The notes beneath the pieces were generated by a model, which did no database searches, was not told the DNA's origin, and saw only the letters and a program-made list of their open reading frames with translations. The position numbers were made by a program, and so were the translations under genes. Positions 20,489-29,577 of a stretch of DNA of 64,000 nucleotides are shown here, in pieces. How positions within the stretch are numbered: the stretch's first letter is position 1; each line of letters begins with the position of its first letter. Source of the stretch: Litoribacterium kuwaitense (lineage in GTDB: Bacteria > Bacillota > Bacilli > Bacillales > DSM-28697); the NCBI RefSeq assembly GCF_011058155.1, contig NZ_JAALFC010000002.1, forward strand, positions 62,001-126,000. The letters run 5' to 3'.

Positions 20489-22158
20489 ATGTCAGGAGTA
20501 CACAGTACGAGAATACAACAGCTTCAACGCATGCAAGATACTCAATATGACCTTGTCGTCATCGGTGGAGGAATTACTGGGGCAGGTATTGCTTTAGATG
20601 CTGCTTCGCGCGGGATGAAGGTCGCTGTTGTTGAGATGCAAGATTTCGCCGCAGGTACGTCGAGCCGCTCTACTAAATTAGTTCATGGCGGGTTACGTTA
20701 TTTAAAACAGCTTCAAATCGGATTGGTTGCAGAGGTCGGCAAAGAGCGTGAGATCGTTTATGAAAACGGACCGCACGTGACGACACCTGAATGGATGCTG
20801 CTTCCATTTCATAAGGGAGGGACGTTTGGCAAGGTGACGACCTCTCTTGGTCTGCGAGTGTATGATTTTCTTGCCGGCGTTAAGAAACAGGAACGCCGAA
20901 AAATGCTGAGCAAAGAAGAAACGTTAAAGCGTGAGCCTTTAATTAAAAAGGAAAATTTAAAAGGTGGCGGCTATTATGTCGAATACCGTACTGATGATGC
21001 GCGCTTGACACTTGAAGTGATGAAAAAAGCCGTTGATCATGGTGCTGACGTTATGAACTATGTAAAAGCGAATCGTTTTCTATACGAAGATAAAAAAGTA
21101 ACTGGCATTGAGGTAAGCGACCAGCTCACGGGGGAAACCGCGAAGCTGCGTGGGATCGTCACAGTCAATGCGACAGGCCCTTGGGTGGATCATGTGCGCG
21201 AGTTGGATTATTCTCGAAATAATAAGAAGCTGCGCCTAACGAAAGGTGTCCACCTTGTGATCGATCAATCTGTTTTTCCTTTAAAGCAGGCTGTGTATTT
21301 TGATACACCAGACGGTCGGATGATTTTGCGATTCCTAGAGACGGAAAAGCGTACGTTGGAACGACGGATACATTTTACTCTACCGACAAGGATACGATAT
21401 CGCCCCGGATGCTTATAAAGGATCGATCGTACATTCTCGATGCCATTCATCACATGTTCCCTGAGGTTAATGTAACGGAAAATGACGTTGAATCAAGCTG
21501 GGCGGGTGTGAGACCGCTGATTTTTGAGGAAGGGAAGGATCCTTCCGATATCTCGAGAAAGGATGAAGTGTGGGAGCATGAAAGTGGCCTCGTGACAATT
21601 GCCGGCGGAAAGCTGACAGGCTACCGTAAAATGGCTGAACAAGTTGTCGATTTGGCTGCACATCGGTTGAAAAAACTAAATCAGAACAATTATGGTTCAT
21701 CGCAAACGATGCATCTACCTATTTCAGGTGCTGATTTTGGCGGTTCAAAAGGCTATGAAAGCTTTGTCGCTAAAAAGGGTGAAGAAGCTAAAAGTTTTGG
21801 CTTAACCTCTCAAGAAGGACGACGTTTGGCACGTTTTTACGGTACAAATGTTGATCACCTGTTTACTTTAGCTCATGCAGCTAAAGGGCTTTCCACTGAT
21901 CTCCCGACGACGATTTATGCGCAGCTCGTGTATGGTGTACAAAAAGAAATGGTTGTCACACCGGCTGATTTTTTTGTACGCCGGACAGGTGCACTCTACT
22001 TTAACATTCAGTGGGTGCACACTTATAAAGAGCAAGTGATACAGTTGATGAAATCACTTTTAGAGTGGACAGATGAAGAAGAGGATCGTTATCGTCTCGA
22101 ATTAGAACAGGAATTACAATATGCTGAACATCCGTATGATGAAGTACACGATTTTTAA
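20489..22158 (+). pseudogene. glpD: Aerobic glycerol-3-phosphate dehydrogenase, frameshifted
   Basis: This FAD enzyme at the membrane oxidises glycerol-3-phosphate to dihydroxyacetone phosphate and feeds electrons to quinone. The start at 20489 has GAGGAGG upstream. Residues 1-277 are normal (FAD motif [36 protein letters not shown]). After GRMI the frame shifts in the T4 run at 21324-21327; one extra T restores [21 protein letters not shown] and links to the second frame (VESSWAGVRPLI, SGLVTIAGGKLTGYRKMAE) up to 22158. Restored length is about 556 residues, the family norm. The only lesion is one missing T, so a sequencing error must be considered. Confidence 0.9.
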
Positions 22159-22205
22159 CGAACGCTTTTGGTTTAGTAAAGATAAATATGATGTCCCTTT
22201 TTGGA

Positions 22206-22242
22206 CCTCCTTTTCGTTCTACAAACGAAGGGGGGTTTTTTG
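22206..22242 (+). terminator. Rho-independent terminator after glpD
   Basis: CCTCCTTTTCGTT pairs with AACGAAGGGGGG and is followed by TTTTTTGTTT, about 50 bases after the glpD stop. Confidence 0.9.
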
Positions 22243-22385
22243 TTTAGGTAGTTTTCTCAGATGTGAAGTGAGACTGCAAACACACAAACCATCAAAGTGA
22301 GTGCTTCATATAGTAAAGGGTGAGGGGAGGTCAGTCGAGTTTTGTTGCGATACTGTGCAAATTTGATCAGTTCGGAGGTGAGCTG

Positions 22386-23198
22386 ATGTATGCTTTCGAA
22401 TCCTTGCGTCAGTTGAGCGATCAGCGTGAGACTCTTCCAGTACATGCGAGGAAGTCATATAGAGATTACGGGATCAATACAAAAAGGTTTATTGCCATTC
22501 ATCATTCATTGACGGCATCAGGGTCTGCCCGCTCGTTTGCAAAATATCATGTAAGGACGAACGATTGGCCTGGCATTGGCTATCATTTGTGATTGAGAAA
22601 ATGGACAAGTGGTCTGGTGCCATAACCCAGGGGTGTTGACTTACCATGTAGGGAGCAGTAACAAGCATGCAATTGGCATATGTTTAACGGGGGATTTTCG
22701 TAGTCAGTCGCCGACAAAAGCTCAAGAAGAATCACTTCGCTCGCTCGTGCAAGCGTTAATAAAGGACTTGCCACAATATACAGGGGTAAGAGGGCATAAT
22801 GAATTCCCTGGGTATTCATGGAAAAATGTCCTTGTTTTGACTATCGCGCAGTTTTAGGAAATGATGCGCACGCGTTGATTAAAGAGGCAAATGAATTGGT
22901 ATATTGGACAAATTTAATAGATGGATTTGGATTACAAGGAGCTGGACAATGGGCATACGAAAGGTTGCGCCGTTTTTTTAATGTGACCTCTCCTCCAAAA
23001 CGGTATGACCCAAATCAGGTCGCCTATTTAAAAGCACTCCAACAGCACGGAAACGGTGTCGGACGCTGGGCAACGATGCAACTAATGTCATCTTATTTAG
23101 ACGTCAACCAAATGAAATATTTAGCGGGATTAATTCACGATCGTCCTGCATCTGCTGAAGCCAAATGGGCGGCCGCTGCTTTTCCAAACTATCTTTAG
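22386..23198 (+). pseudogene. Phage-type N-acetylmuramoyl-L-alanine amidase (endolysin-like), three frameshifts
   Basis: ATG 22386 follows CGGAGGTGAG. Three frames join if one base is restored at each of T3 22586-22588, A4 22598-22601 and A5 22822-22826: FIAIHHSLTASGSARSFA, then HNPGVLTYHVGSSNKHAIGI, then the conserved GHNEFPGYSWKKCPCFDY. This is the Amidase_2/PGRP zinc fold (HH near the N-terminus, a second H in RGHNEF, C of KKCPCFD). The C-terminal 90 residues (QGAGQWAYERLRRFF, GVGRWATMQLMSSY) are not a cell-wall-binding domain that I recognise. The intact enzyme would have about 271 residues. It is followed by a holin gene, as in phage lysis cassettes. Confidence 0.8.
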
Positions 23199-23210
23199 GA
23201 GGTCGCGTCG

Positions 23211-23516
23211 ATGAATGATATTTTAATGTTTGCGACAATGCTCGTTCCAATCGTCACAGCCCTTGTTCAATTAATGAAAAAAACATTTGATATTCCTAAA
23301 AACTGGGTGCCTATGCTCGCTGTTGTCTTAGGAGCGATCGTTGGTGCCGGTGCATTTCCCTTTGCTGAAGAGTTAGCTCTATCTGTTCGGATATGGGCTG
23401 GTCTACTGGCTGGTTTGTCTGCTACGGGTCTATTTGAGCTTGGAAATTCACGCTTAGGGACGACGAAAATGCTAAAATTGAATAAAAACGATCGTGACGA
23501 TGATTCGAGGAAATAG
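23211..23516 (+). CDS. A118/Hol118-like phage holin
   Basis: 101 residues with AGGAGG upstream, 12 bases after the amidase gene. There are three hydrophobic segments (ILMFATMLVPIVTALVQ, PMLAVVLGAIVGAGAF, RIWAGLLAGLSATGLFEL) and a charged C-terminus (NKNDRDDDSRK). The VQLMKK, WVPML and WAGLLAG-GLFE pattern resembles the Listeria phage A118 holin family. Holins open the membrane for the endolysin. No other phage genes are present nearby. Confidence 0.75.
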   Translation: MNDILMFATMLVPIVTALVQLMKKTFDIPKNWVPMLAVVLGAIVGAGAFPFAEELALSVRIWAGLLAGLSATGLFELGNSRLGTTKMLKLNKNDRDDDSRK

Positions 23517-23525
23517 AGCAATTGT

Positions 23526-23563
23526 ATAAAAAAAGGCGCCCGCTTGTAGATCAATGGGCGCCT
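23526..23563 (-). terminator. Terminator on the minus strand, probably for namA
   Basis: GGCGCCC and GGGCGCC pair around a 14-base loop. The T tract (read as TTTTTTTATA) lies on the minus-strand side, so it mainly stops transcription from namA, 185 bases upstream in that direction. It may also help end the holin transcript. Confidence 0.7.
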
Positions 23564-23570
23564 CATCTAG

Positions 23571-23690
23571 TCGACAAACGCTGTCATCCGTCGTTTTTCG
23601 TCTCGCTCGGCAGTTGATGAACAAAATGTTCGCTGTGTCTTCGCTCACTATCGTGCCTAGGTTGACAAGCGATTTTAAGACAGATAGTAG
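23571..23690 (+). repeat. Dispersed intergenic repeat, copy 1
   Basis: TCGACAAACGCT at the left end, CGTCGTTTTTCGTCTCGCTC in the middle and CCTAGGTTGACAAGCG near the right end align with copies at 57234-57338 (minus), 60768-60877 and 50266-50352. The ends are imperfect inverted repeats. It is non-coding and sits between the holin and namA genes. Confidence 0.6.
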
Positions 23691-23747
23691 AAATTGAAAT
23701 ATTTACTATGCGGACGTCTTATTTCAAGTGATTATGTCAATATTTTA

Positions 23748-24761
23748 TCACCAAGCACGATCATATTGATCAGGGGCAGGCAGTTTGACATTTAAATCGC
23801 GAGCAGCTTCAAGAGGCCAATACGGATTCACTAAAAGGGCGCGGGCGAGAAAAATGAGGTCGGCACGTTCGTTTCGTAAAATTTCTTCAGCTTGCTTGCC
23901 AGTGGTAATCAAGCCTACCGCACCTGTCGGAACACCACCTTCACGGCGCAAGCCGTCTGCATAGGGTACCTGGTAGCCGGGATATACTTCGATGCTTGTT
24001 TCGACGGCACCGCCTGAAGAACAGTCAATCACATCGACGCCTTGAGTGTTCATTTCTCTTACATAAGGAACATAATCCTGCCAATCTAAGCCATCAGAAT
24101 GGTGATCCGAAGCTGAAATACGTACGAACAGTGGACCGCTCCATTCAGATTTCACTGCCTCAATGACCTCACCTAAAATACGATAGCGATTCTCGGCTGT
24201 ACCTCCATAGGCATCTGTACGATGATTGGCTAACGGTGTTAAAAACGAATGAAGTAGGTAGCCGTGAGCGGCGTGGATTTCTATGACGTCAAATCCAGCT
24301 TCTTTAGCACGTGCCGCAGCTTGTTTAAAGGAGATGATGGTGTTTTGAATATCATCAAGCGTCATTTCCGCTGGCTGTTTGCTGTGATCATTAAAAGGGA
24401 GAGGGCTAGGACCGTAAATTGTTTCTGGAACAGTAGATTTCCTGCCGGCATGCGCGAGTTGGATGGCTGCTTTTGAGTCGTGTTCATGAATGAGGGCAAC
24501 GATTTCTGTAAGTCCTTCTACATGCTCGTCAGACCAGATTCCTAGATCTTTCGTTGAAATACGTCCTTCAGGCTGGACCGCTGTTGCCTCCAACATGATC
24601 AATCCAGCTTGTCCGACAGCTCTCGACGTATAATGCGTTCGATGCCAGTTGGTAATTTTTCCATCTTCACGTATACAAGAGTACATACACATCGGCGACA
24701 TGACGATACGGTTTTTTAAGGTGACATTTTTGATCGTATAAGGGGAAAATAACTTGGTCAT
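23748..24761 (-). CDS. namA: NADPH dehydrogenase, Old Yellow Enzyme family
   Basis: 337 residues from ATG 24761 (AAAGGG upstream); a frame six codons longer is less likely. The FMN enzyme NamA/YqjM reduces alpha,beta-unsaturated carbonyls and responds to electrophile and oxidative stress. Visible features are [11 protein letters not shown] (cysteine that tunes FMN), [26 protein letters not shown] with the two substrate-binding histidines, and the FMN phosphate region [13 protein letters not shown] and [14 protein letters not shown]. It is divergent from the following ATPase gene. Confidence 0.92.
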   Translation of the reverse strand: MTKLFSPYTIKNVTLKNRIVMSPMCMYSCIREDGKITNWHRTHYTSRAVGQAGLIMLEATAVQPEGRISTKDLGIWSDEHVEGLTEIVALIHEHDSKAAIQLAHAGRKSTVPETIYGPSPLPFNDHSKQPAEMTLDDIQNTIISFKQAAARAKEAGFDVIEIHAAHGYLLHSFLTPLANHRTDAYGGTAENRYRILGEVIEAVKSEWSGPLFVRISASDHHSDGLDWQDYVPYVREMNTQGVDVIDCSSGGAVETSIEVYPGYQVPYADGLRREGGVPTGAVGLITTGKQAEEILRNERADLIFLARALLVNPYWPLEAARDLNVKLPAPDQYDRAW

Positions 24762-24864
24762 GAGATGCATCCCTTTCATTCGTGATTTCTATCTATTTCA
24801 TAAAACCATAGGTGTCATTGTGAAGCAATGGATATGCACAGGACACAAATCTGTTTTGCCCCTA

Positions 24865-24964
24865 TTGCTGTAACTTTCATAATATGATATGATTCGACAC
24901 GTGTTACTAAAATTGTTTACAACGCAGTGCTTCGCTCAATCAACTACGAAGCATTGCGTTTTTT
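24865..24964 (+). promoter_or_regulatory. Promoter followed at once by a leader terminator (attenuator or small RNA)
   Basis: TTGCTG (24865) and TATGAT (24888) are 17 bases apart. About 25 bases beyond the predicted start, AACGCAGTGCTTCG (24921-24934) pairs with CGAAGCATTGCGTT (24947-24960, one G-T pair), followed by TTTT. The coding gene starts only 22 bases later. Because namA is on the other strand, the hairpin ends no upstream gene; it should control the ATPase-queG operon or define an RNA of about 65 bases. Confidence 0.55.
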
Positions 24965-24985
24965 ATATGTTCAGGAGGTTTTTTT

Positions 24986-26674
24986 GTGGAACATTTAAGA
25001 GAACATTTTAAGCGCATTGATCGAAAAGGATATAAAGCGTATAAGGATGTTCGAGGGCGTTATCAAGCGAAAGACTATGAGCTGATGATTGATTTTGTGC
25101 AAGGTGATCCTTTTGCATCTCCATCGAGAGTCCGTTTGCATGTCCCTTTACAGCGTACGGTCATTTCATCAGAAGATTTGACATCATCCGACCGAAAGCG
25201 ACATTTAGCAGATGGTTTAGTCCGACGGCTAATGGTTGCTATCAAAAAGTATAGTCGGCAGTCGTGGATCATTGATGTGCCGGGTCAAGAGGTGTTAGAA
25301 CGGACAGCCGCGTCCTTTCGAGATGAAGACATTGAAATTTGTTTATCAGTCGTCTTACCTGCAAGAGGCAGAACGATTTTAGGGAAGCAGGCGACGGTAT
25401 ATTTCTTTGAGCAGTTGCCAAAGATCATAGATGAAGCTCTTTTTCAGTTAGATCGTCGTGAGGTTGAACGTGTCTTAACCTTATGTGATAAACAGCAAGC
25501 ACTGAGGCAATGGCTGAAGCGAGAAGATTTACTGGCGTTTATTGCAAATGATGCGATTCTTCCTCGTAAAAGTGGTGTGAGCCAAAAACCATTATCGTTA
25601 AGCGAAGCCGTTCTCTTTCAGTCACCACAGTCCTTCAGCCGTACTTTTGAGTTACCTGATGGAGAGCAAATAACGGGAATGGCAATTCCAAACGGCATAA
25701 CATTGTTTGTCGGTGGTGGTTATCATGGAAAAAGTACTGTACTTGAAGCCATTGAACGAGGCGTGTACGATCATATTGAAGGGGATGGACGGGAGTTTGT
25801 TTTGACAGATTGTGATGCTGTCAAAGTGAGGGCAGCTGATGGTCGAGCTGTGACGTCTGTCGACATTTCCCCGTTTATTACCGCTTTACCTTTTCAAAAG
25901 GATACAAGACAATTCTCTACCGCAAATGCAAGTGGATCAACGTCGCAAGCAGCGAGCATCATTGAAGCACTCGAAAGCGGGGCATCTGCCTTGCTCATCG
26001 ATGAAGATACGTCAGCGACGAATTTTATGATTCGAGATGAGCGTATGCAGACGCTCGTCGCCAAGGAGAAAGAGCCGATCACCCCTTTTGTCGATAAGGT
26101 CACTCAACTGTATGAAGAAAAAGGGATTTCATCTCTCATTGTCATGGGTGGATCAGGAGATTATTTCGATTGTGCACACCACGTCATTTTATTGGATCAT
26201 TACCAGCCATACGACGTGACTGCTGAAGCGAAAAAGGTCAGTGCTACCATGCCGAGCAGGCGTAGAAACGAAGGTGGTTCATCCTTTGGAACGATGACCC
26301 AGCGTACACCTACACCACCATCTATCCAAACAGCAAAAGGAAAGAAGCAAGTCGCAAAAGCACGGTCAAAAACGCACATTCAGCTTGGCGTGCACGATGT
26401 CGATTTATCTGATGTGGAGCAGCTCGTTGACACAAGCCAAACGAGAGCCATCGCAAGCATTTTTCAACACCTTGAAAACGAGAGGCATTTAGGTCATATT
26501 TCAATGGCTGCACTGGCACAATGGATTGAATCATGCCTTGATCAAGAAGGGCTCCGTGCGTTTACCCCTTTTTCGTCTGCGCACCCAGGCGACCTTGCGC
26601 GGCCACGCCGGTTAGAAATATGTGCTGCATTTAACCGCCTTAGAACGCTACACATTGAAAGCAAATCCGTTTAA
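24986..26674 (+). CDS. ABC-class ATPase of the PF09818-type family, function unknown
   Basis: 562 residues from GTG 24986 (AGGAGG upstream). Features are an N-terminal domain of about 230 residues (IDRKGYKAYKDVRGRY), Walker A-like GGGYHGKST near 252, a serine/glycine signature-like ANASGSTSQAASIIEALESG, Walker B ALLIDEDTSATNFM near 335 and VMGGSGDYFD. This matches the predicted 'ATPase of the ABC class' family found in bacteria and some eukaryotes; related trypanosome proteins are RNA-linked. The end of the protein (after 420) is low-complexity and basic. It is 20 bases before queG, so a link to RNA metabolism is conceivable but is only inference. Confidence 0.75.
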   Translation: MEHLREHFKRIDRKGYKAYKDVRGRYQAKDYELMIDFVQGDPFASPSRVRLHVPLQRTVISSEDLTSSDRKRHLADGLVRRLMVAIKKYSRQSWIIDVPGQEVLERTAASFRDEDIEICLSVVLPARGRTILGKQATVYFFEQLPKIIDEALFQLDRREVERVLTLCDKQQALRQWLKREDLLAFIANDAILPRKSGVSQKPLSLSEAVLFQSPQSFSRTFELPDGEQITGMAIPNGITLFVGGGYHGKSTVLEAIERGVYDHIEGDGREFVLTDCDAVKVRAADGRAVTSVDISPFITALPFQKDTRQFSTANASGSTSQAASIIEALESGASALLIDEDTSATNFMIRDERMQTLVAKEKEPITPFVDKVTQLYEEKGISSLIVMGGSGDYFDCAHHVILLDHYQPYDVTAEAKKVSATMPSRRRNEGGSSFGTMTQRTPTPPSIQTAKGKKQVAKARSKTHIQLGVHDVDLSDVEQLVDTSQTRAIASIFQHLENERHLGHISMAALAQWIESCLDQEGLRAFTPFSSAHPGDLARPRRLEICAAFNRLRTLHIESKSV

Positions 26675-26694
26675 ATAAGGAGGTATCTGTCGAA

Positions 26695-27837
26695 GTGAAT
26701 AAAGCTTTAAAGGAAGACATCATTCGCTATAGTCAGGAGATCGGCATTGATTCAATTGGCTTTGCTTCGGCCGATCCCTTTCTAACGTTAAAAGAACGTC
26801 TGAAAACGCAACAAGCGTTGAATTACCAGTCTGGCTTCGAGGAGCCTGACATAGAAAAGAGGACACATCCGGAGCTGCTCCTTCCGCAGGCAAAATCAAT
26901 CATTTCCATCGCCTTAGCCTACCCGTCTAAAATGAAAAATCCGCCAAGGAGTACGAAAAAAGATCCACGTGGCATTTTTGCGCGTGCGTCTTGGGGGGAA
27001 GATTACCATACGGTGCTAAGGGATCGATTGGACAAGCTTCAAGCTTATGTGCTTGAAAAAATGCCAGATGCCTATGTCACGTCAATGGTAGACACAGGCG
27101 AGCTATCTGATCGGGCTGTAGCTGAACGGGCTGGCATCGGCTTTAGTGGAAAAAACTGTGCGATTATCTCACCGAAGTTTGGCTCGTACATTTATTTAGG
27201 TGAGATGATTACGTCCATTCCTTTTGAACCAGATCAGCCGATTGAGGACGGTTGTGGTGATTGTAATATTTGTGTTGATGCTTGTCCGACCGATGCACTT
27301 ATTCAAGGAGGGCAGTTAAATGCTCAACGCTGTATTTCTTTTTTAACCCAAACAAAAGGGTTTTTGCAAGACGAATTCCGTCGTGTGATTGGTAATCGTT
27401 TATACGGTTGTGATACGTGTCAGACCGTATGTCCCAAAAATAAAGGTGTCGATTTTCATACACAGGAAGAATTCGAGCCTGAACCTGAAAAAGTGAAGCC
27501 GCTTCTAAAGCCATTGCTTGATATTTCAAACCGACAATTTAAAGAGACGTATGGTGCGATGTCAGGCTCATGGCGGGGTAAAAAACCGATTCAGCGTAAT
27601 GCGATTTTAGCCTTGGCGCTTTATAAAGATGAAGGTGCTGTGCCGAAGCTGATGGAACTCGTTAAAAAAGATCCGCGTCCAGTCATTCGCGGAACATCAG
27701 CCTGGGCTATCGGCAAAATTACCACTGATCCGGAAGCTGTCAAGTTTTTAGAAAAACAGCTAGATGTTGAAGAAGATGAAGAGGTACGTGAAGAAATTTT
27801 TAAAGGTCTACGCTTTCAAAGAGAGGAAGAAGCGTAG
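26695..27837 (+). CDS. queG: Epoxyqueuosine reductase
   Basis: 380 residues from GTG 26695 (AAGGAGG upstream). The enzyme reduces epoxyqueuosine to queuosine in tRNA, using cobalamin and two 4Fe-4S clusters. The cobalamin-domain motif VDTGELSDRAVAERAGIGF contains the expected catalytic aspartate. The clusters are bound by CGDCNICVDACP near 186 and by the cysteines of YGCDTCQTVCP near 243. The C-terminus has HEAT-like repeats (VPKLMELVKKDPRPVIRG). In B. subtilis this gene (yhbA) is followed directly by yhbB; here 17 kb separate them. Confidence 0.95.
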   Translation: MNKALKEDIIRYSQEIGIDSIGFASADPFLTLKERLKTQQALNYQSGFEEPDIEKRTHPELLLPQAKSIISIALAYPSKMKNPPRSTKKDPRGIFARASWGEDYHTVLRDRLDKLQAYVLEKMPDAYVTSMVDTGELSDRAVAERAGIGFSGKNCAIISPKFGSYIYLGEMITSIPFEPDQPIEDGCGDCNICVDACPTDALIQGGQLNAQRCISFLTQTKGFLQDEFRRVIGNRLYGCDTCQTVCPKNKGVDFHTQEEFEPEPEKVKPLLKPLLDISNRQFKETYGAMSGSWRGKKPIQRNAILALALYKDEGAVPKLMELVKKDPRPVIRGTSAWAIGKITTDPEAVKFLEKQLDVEEDEEVREEIFKGLRFQREEEA

Positions 27838-27904
27838 GCTTTTTTGTGGAATCAAACACCAATTTTTTACAAAAAAGGGCATATTAGCCCATTGATGACG
27901 TAAA

Positions 27905-27918
27905 TGTAAGCGGTAAAA
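27905..27918 (+). promoter_or_regulatory. Weak candidate cre site before the DAACS symporter gene
   Basis: TGTAAGCGGTAAAA fits the cre consensus with one mismatch near the 3' end, 83 bases before the next start codon. It is not fully palindromic, so the support is modest. Confidence 0.25.
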
Positions 27919-28000
27919 TATGAATTGGACATGCATATCATCATGAATTTTAGGGTATTTATGATGATCAGTGGTTAATATTGTTTTGTGGAGGTGTGCT

Positions 28001-29286
28001 ATGAATACGTCTAATACTCAAAAGCGTAAGGGTATGGATTTGGCTGTAAAAATTTTAATTGCTCTCGTCGCCGGTATTATTGTAGGTATCATATTTGACC
28101 TCACCGTCAGCGATGATGTGTTTACTACACTCGATACGTATGTATTTAATGCACTCGGTCAAATTTTTCTTAACTTAATTAATATGCTCGTCGTGCCCAT
28201 CGTGTTTTTTCCATCACTCTCGGCGTTGCCAATCTTGGTGACCCGAAGAAGCTCGGCCGTATTGGTGTCAAAACCATTACGTATTTTCTCATCACTACGG
28301 CATGTGCGCTTATTTTAAGTCTTTCACTTGCTTCCATCATTAAACCTGGAGAAGTTGGGGATTTTTCTCAAGAACAACAAACCTATTCAGCAGAAGAAGC
28401 GCCTTCTGTGATCGACACTCTGCTGAACATTGTTCCTTCTAATCCATTACAAGCATTGGCAAATGGCGACATGTTACAAATTATTGCTTTCTCTATTTTT
28501 ATCGGTCTTGCTCTAGCCGTTCTTGGGCGAAAAACAGAAGGCATTACGCGCTTGCTCGAGCAAGGAAATGAAATTATGATGTTTCTCGTCCATTTAATTA
28601 TGCGTTTTGCACCTTATGGAACCTTTGGTTTGATCGTTTCTGCAATCGGTAGCTCAGGGATCTCAGCGATGGGTGCGATGTTTGCTTATGTTGGCGTTGT
28701 CATTCTCGCGCTCATACTTCAAGCCATTATTACGTATGGTGGTGCGATTACGTTTTTTACGAGGAAGAATCCAATCCATTTTTTCAAAAATTTCTATCCG
28801 GCAATGGTCGTTGGATTTAGTACATCGAGTAGTTCAGCGACACTTCCAGTCTCTATGGAGACGGCACAAGATCGTTTAAAGGTTCCGAAGAATATTAGCA
28901 GTTTCGTGCAGCCTCTAGGGGCAACGATTAATATGGACGGTACGGCGATTATGCAAGGGGTGGCGACGGTCTTTATTGCTCAGGCGTACAGCATTGACTT
29001 ATCATTTGTTGATCTGCTGATGGTTGTGCTGACAGCTGTACTTGCTAGTGTTGGGACAGCCGGGGTGCCAGGCGTCGGTCTCATTTTGCTGGCGATGGTA
29101 TTGAATCAAGTGAATTTGCCAGTAGAGGGCATTGGCTTGATTATCGGTGTGGATCGTATCCTTGATATGATTCGGACGTCACTGAACATTACTGGTGATG
29201 CTGTCGGAGCGGTGATCATCTCCGAATCTGAAGAAGCCCGCGAGAAGACAGACAGTGATCATGCATCAGCTGAGCCGACTTCATAA
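28001..29286 (+). pseudogene. Dicarboxylate/amino acid:cation symporter (DAACS family), frameshifted
   Basis: ATG 28001 follows GTGGAGGTG. The first frame (VKILIALVAGIIVGIIFDL, LINMLVVPIVFF) shifts in the T6 run at 28205-28210; one more T gives SITLGVANLGDPKKLGRIG and connects to the frame ending at 29286. DAACS marks are the serine-rich loop STSSSSATLP and NMDGTAIMQG near the C-terminal transport core. Restored length is about 428 residues. The transporter takes up glutamate/aspartate or C4-dicarboxylates with sodium or protons. A degraded copy of its 3' end lies at 36480-36548, evidence of a duplication. Confidence 0.85.
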
Positions 29287-29302
29287 CAGGAACTTATCCT
29301 AA

Positions 29303-29331
29303 AAACGAGCCGAAAGTTGGCTCGTTTTTTT
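29303..29331 (+). terminator. Rho-independent terminator after the symporter gene
   Basis: AAACGAGCC pairs with GGCTCGTTT around a 7-base loop, followed by further T residues; it starts 17 bases after the stop codon. Confidence 0.9.
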
Positions 29332-29504
29332 ATGGGAGAGAAGAAACCGTTTTAGAATAACTAGAAGAGAATGTTAAATATGTAAATTTTAAATTACTAA
29401 ACAAAAGAAATACTTAACTAAAGTCATATGGAAAATGTGACCAAATAAGCAAGGAAACAAAGGTAAACAGAAGATCGTCGAATTTGAATTTTTCGTAAAT
29501 TCAA

Positions 29505-29552
29505 TTGACGAAAGCAAATATGATTGGTAGTATTCTATTGACATCGATGTCA
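29505..29552 (+). promoter_or_regulatory. Promoter and palindromic operator of lpl cluster 2
   Basis: TTGACG (29505) and TAGTAT (29528) are 17 bases apart. A perfect 14 bp palindrome, TGACATCGATGTCA (29539-29552), covers the predicted transcription start, as expected for a repressor site. A second inverted repeat (GAATTT and AAATTC, within 29487-29503) overlaps the -35 side. Confidence 0.6.
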
Positions 29553-29577
29553 TATATAATTGAGGGGAGTGTTGTAC

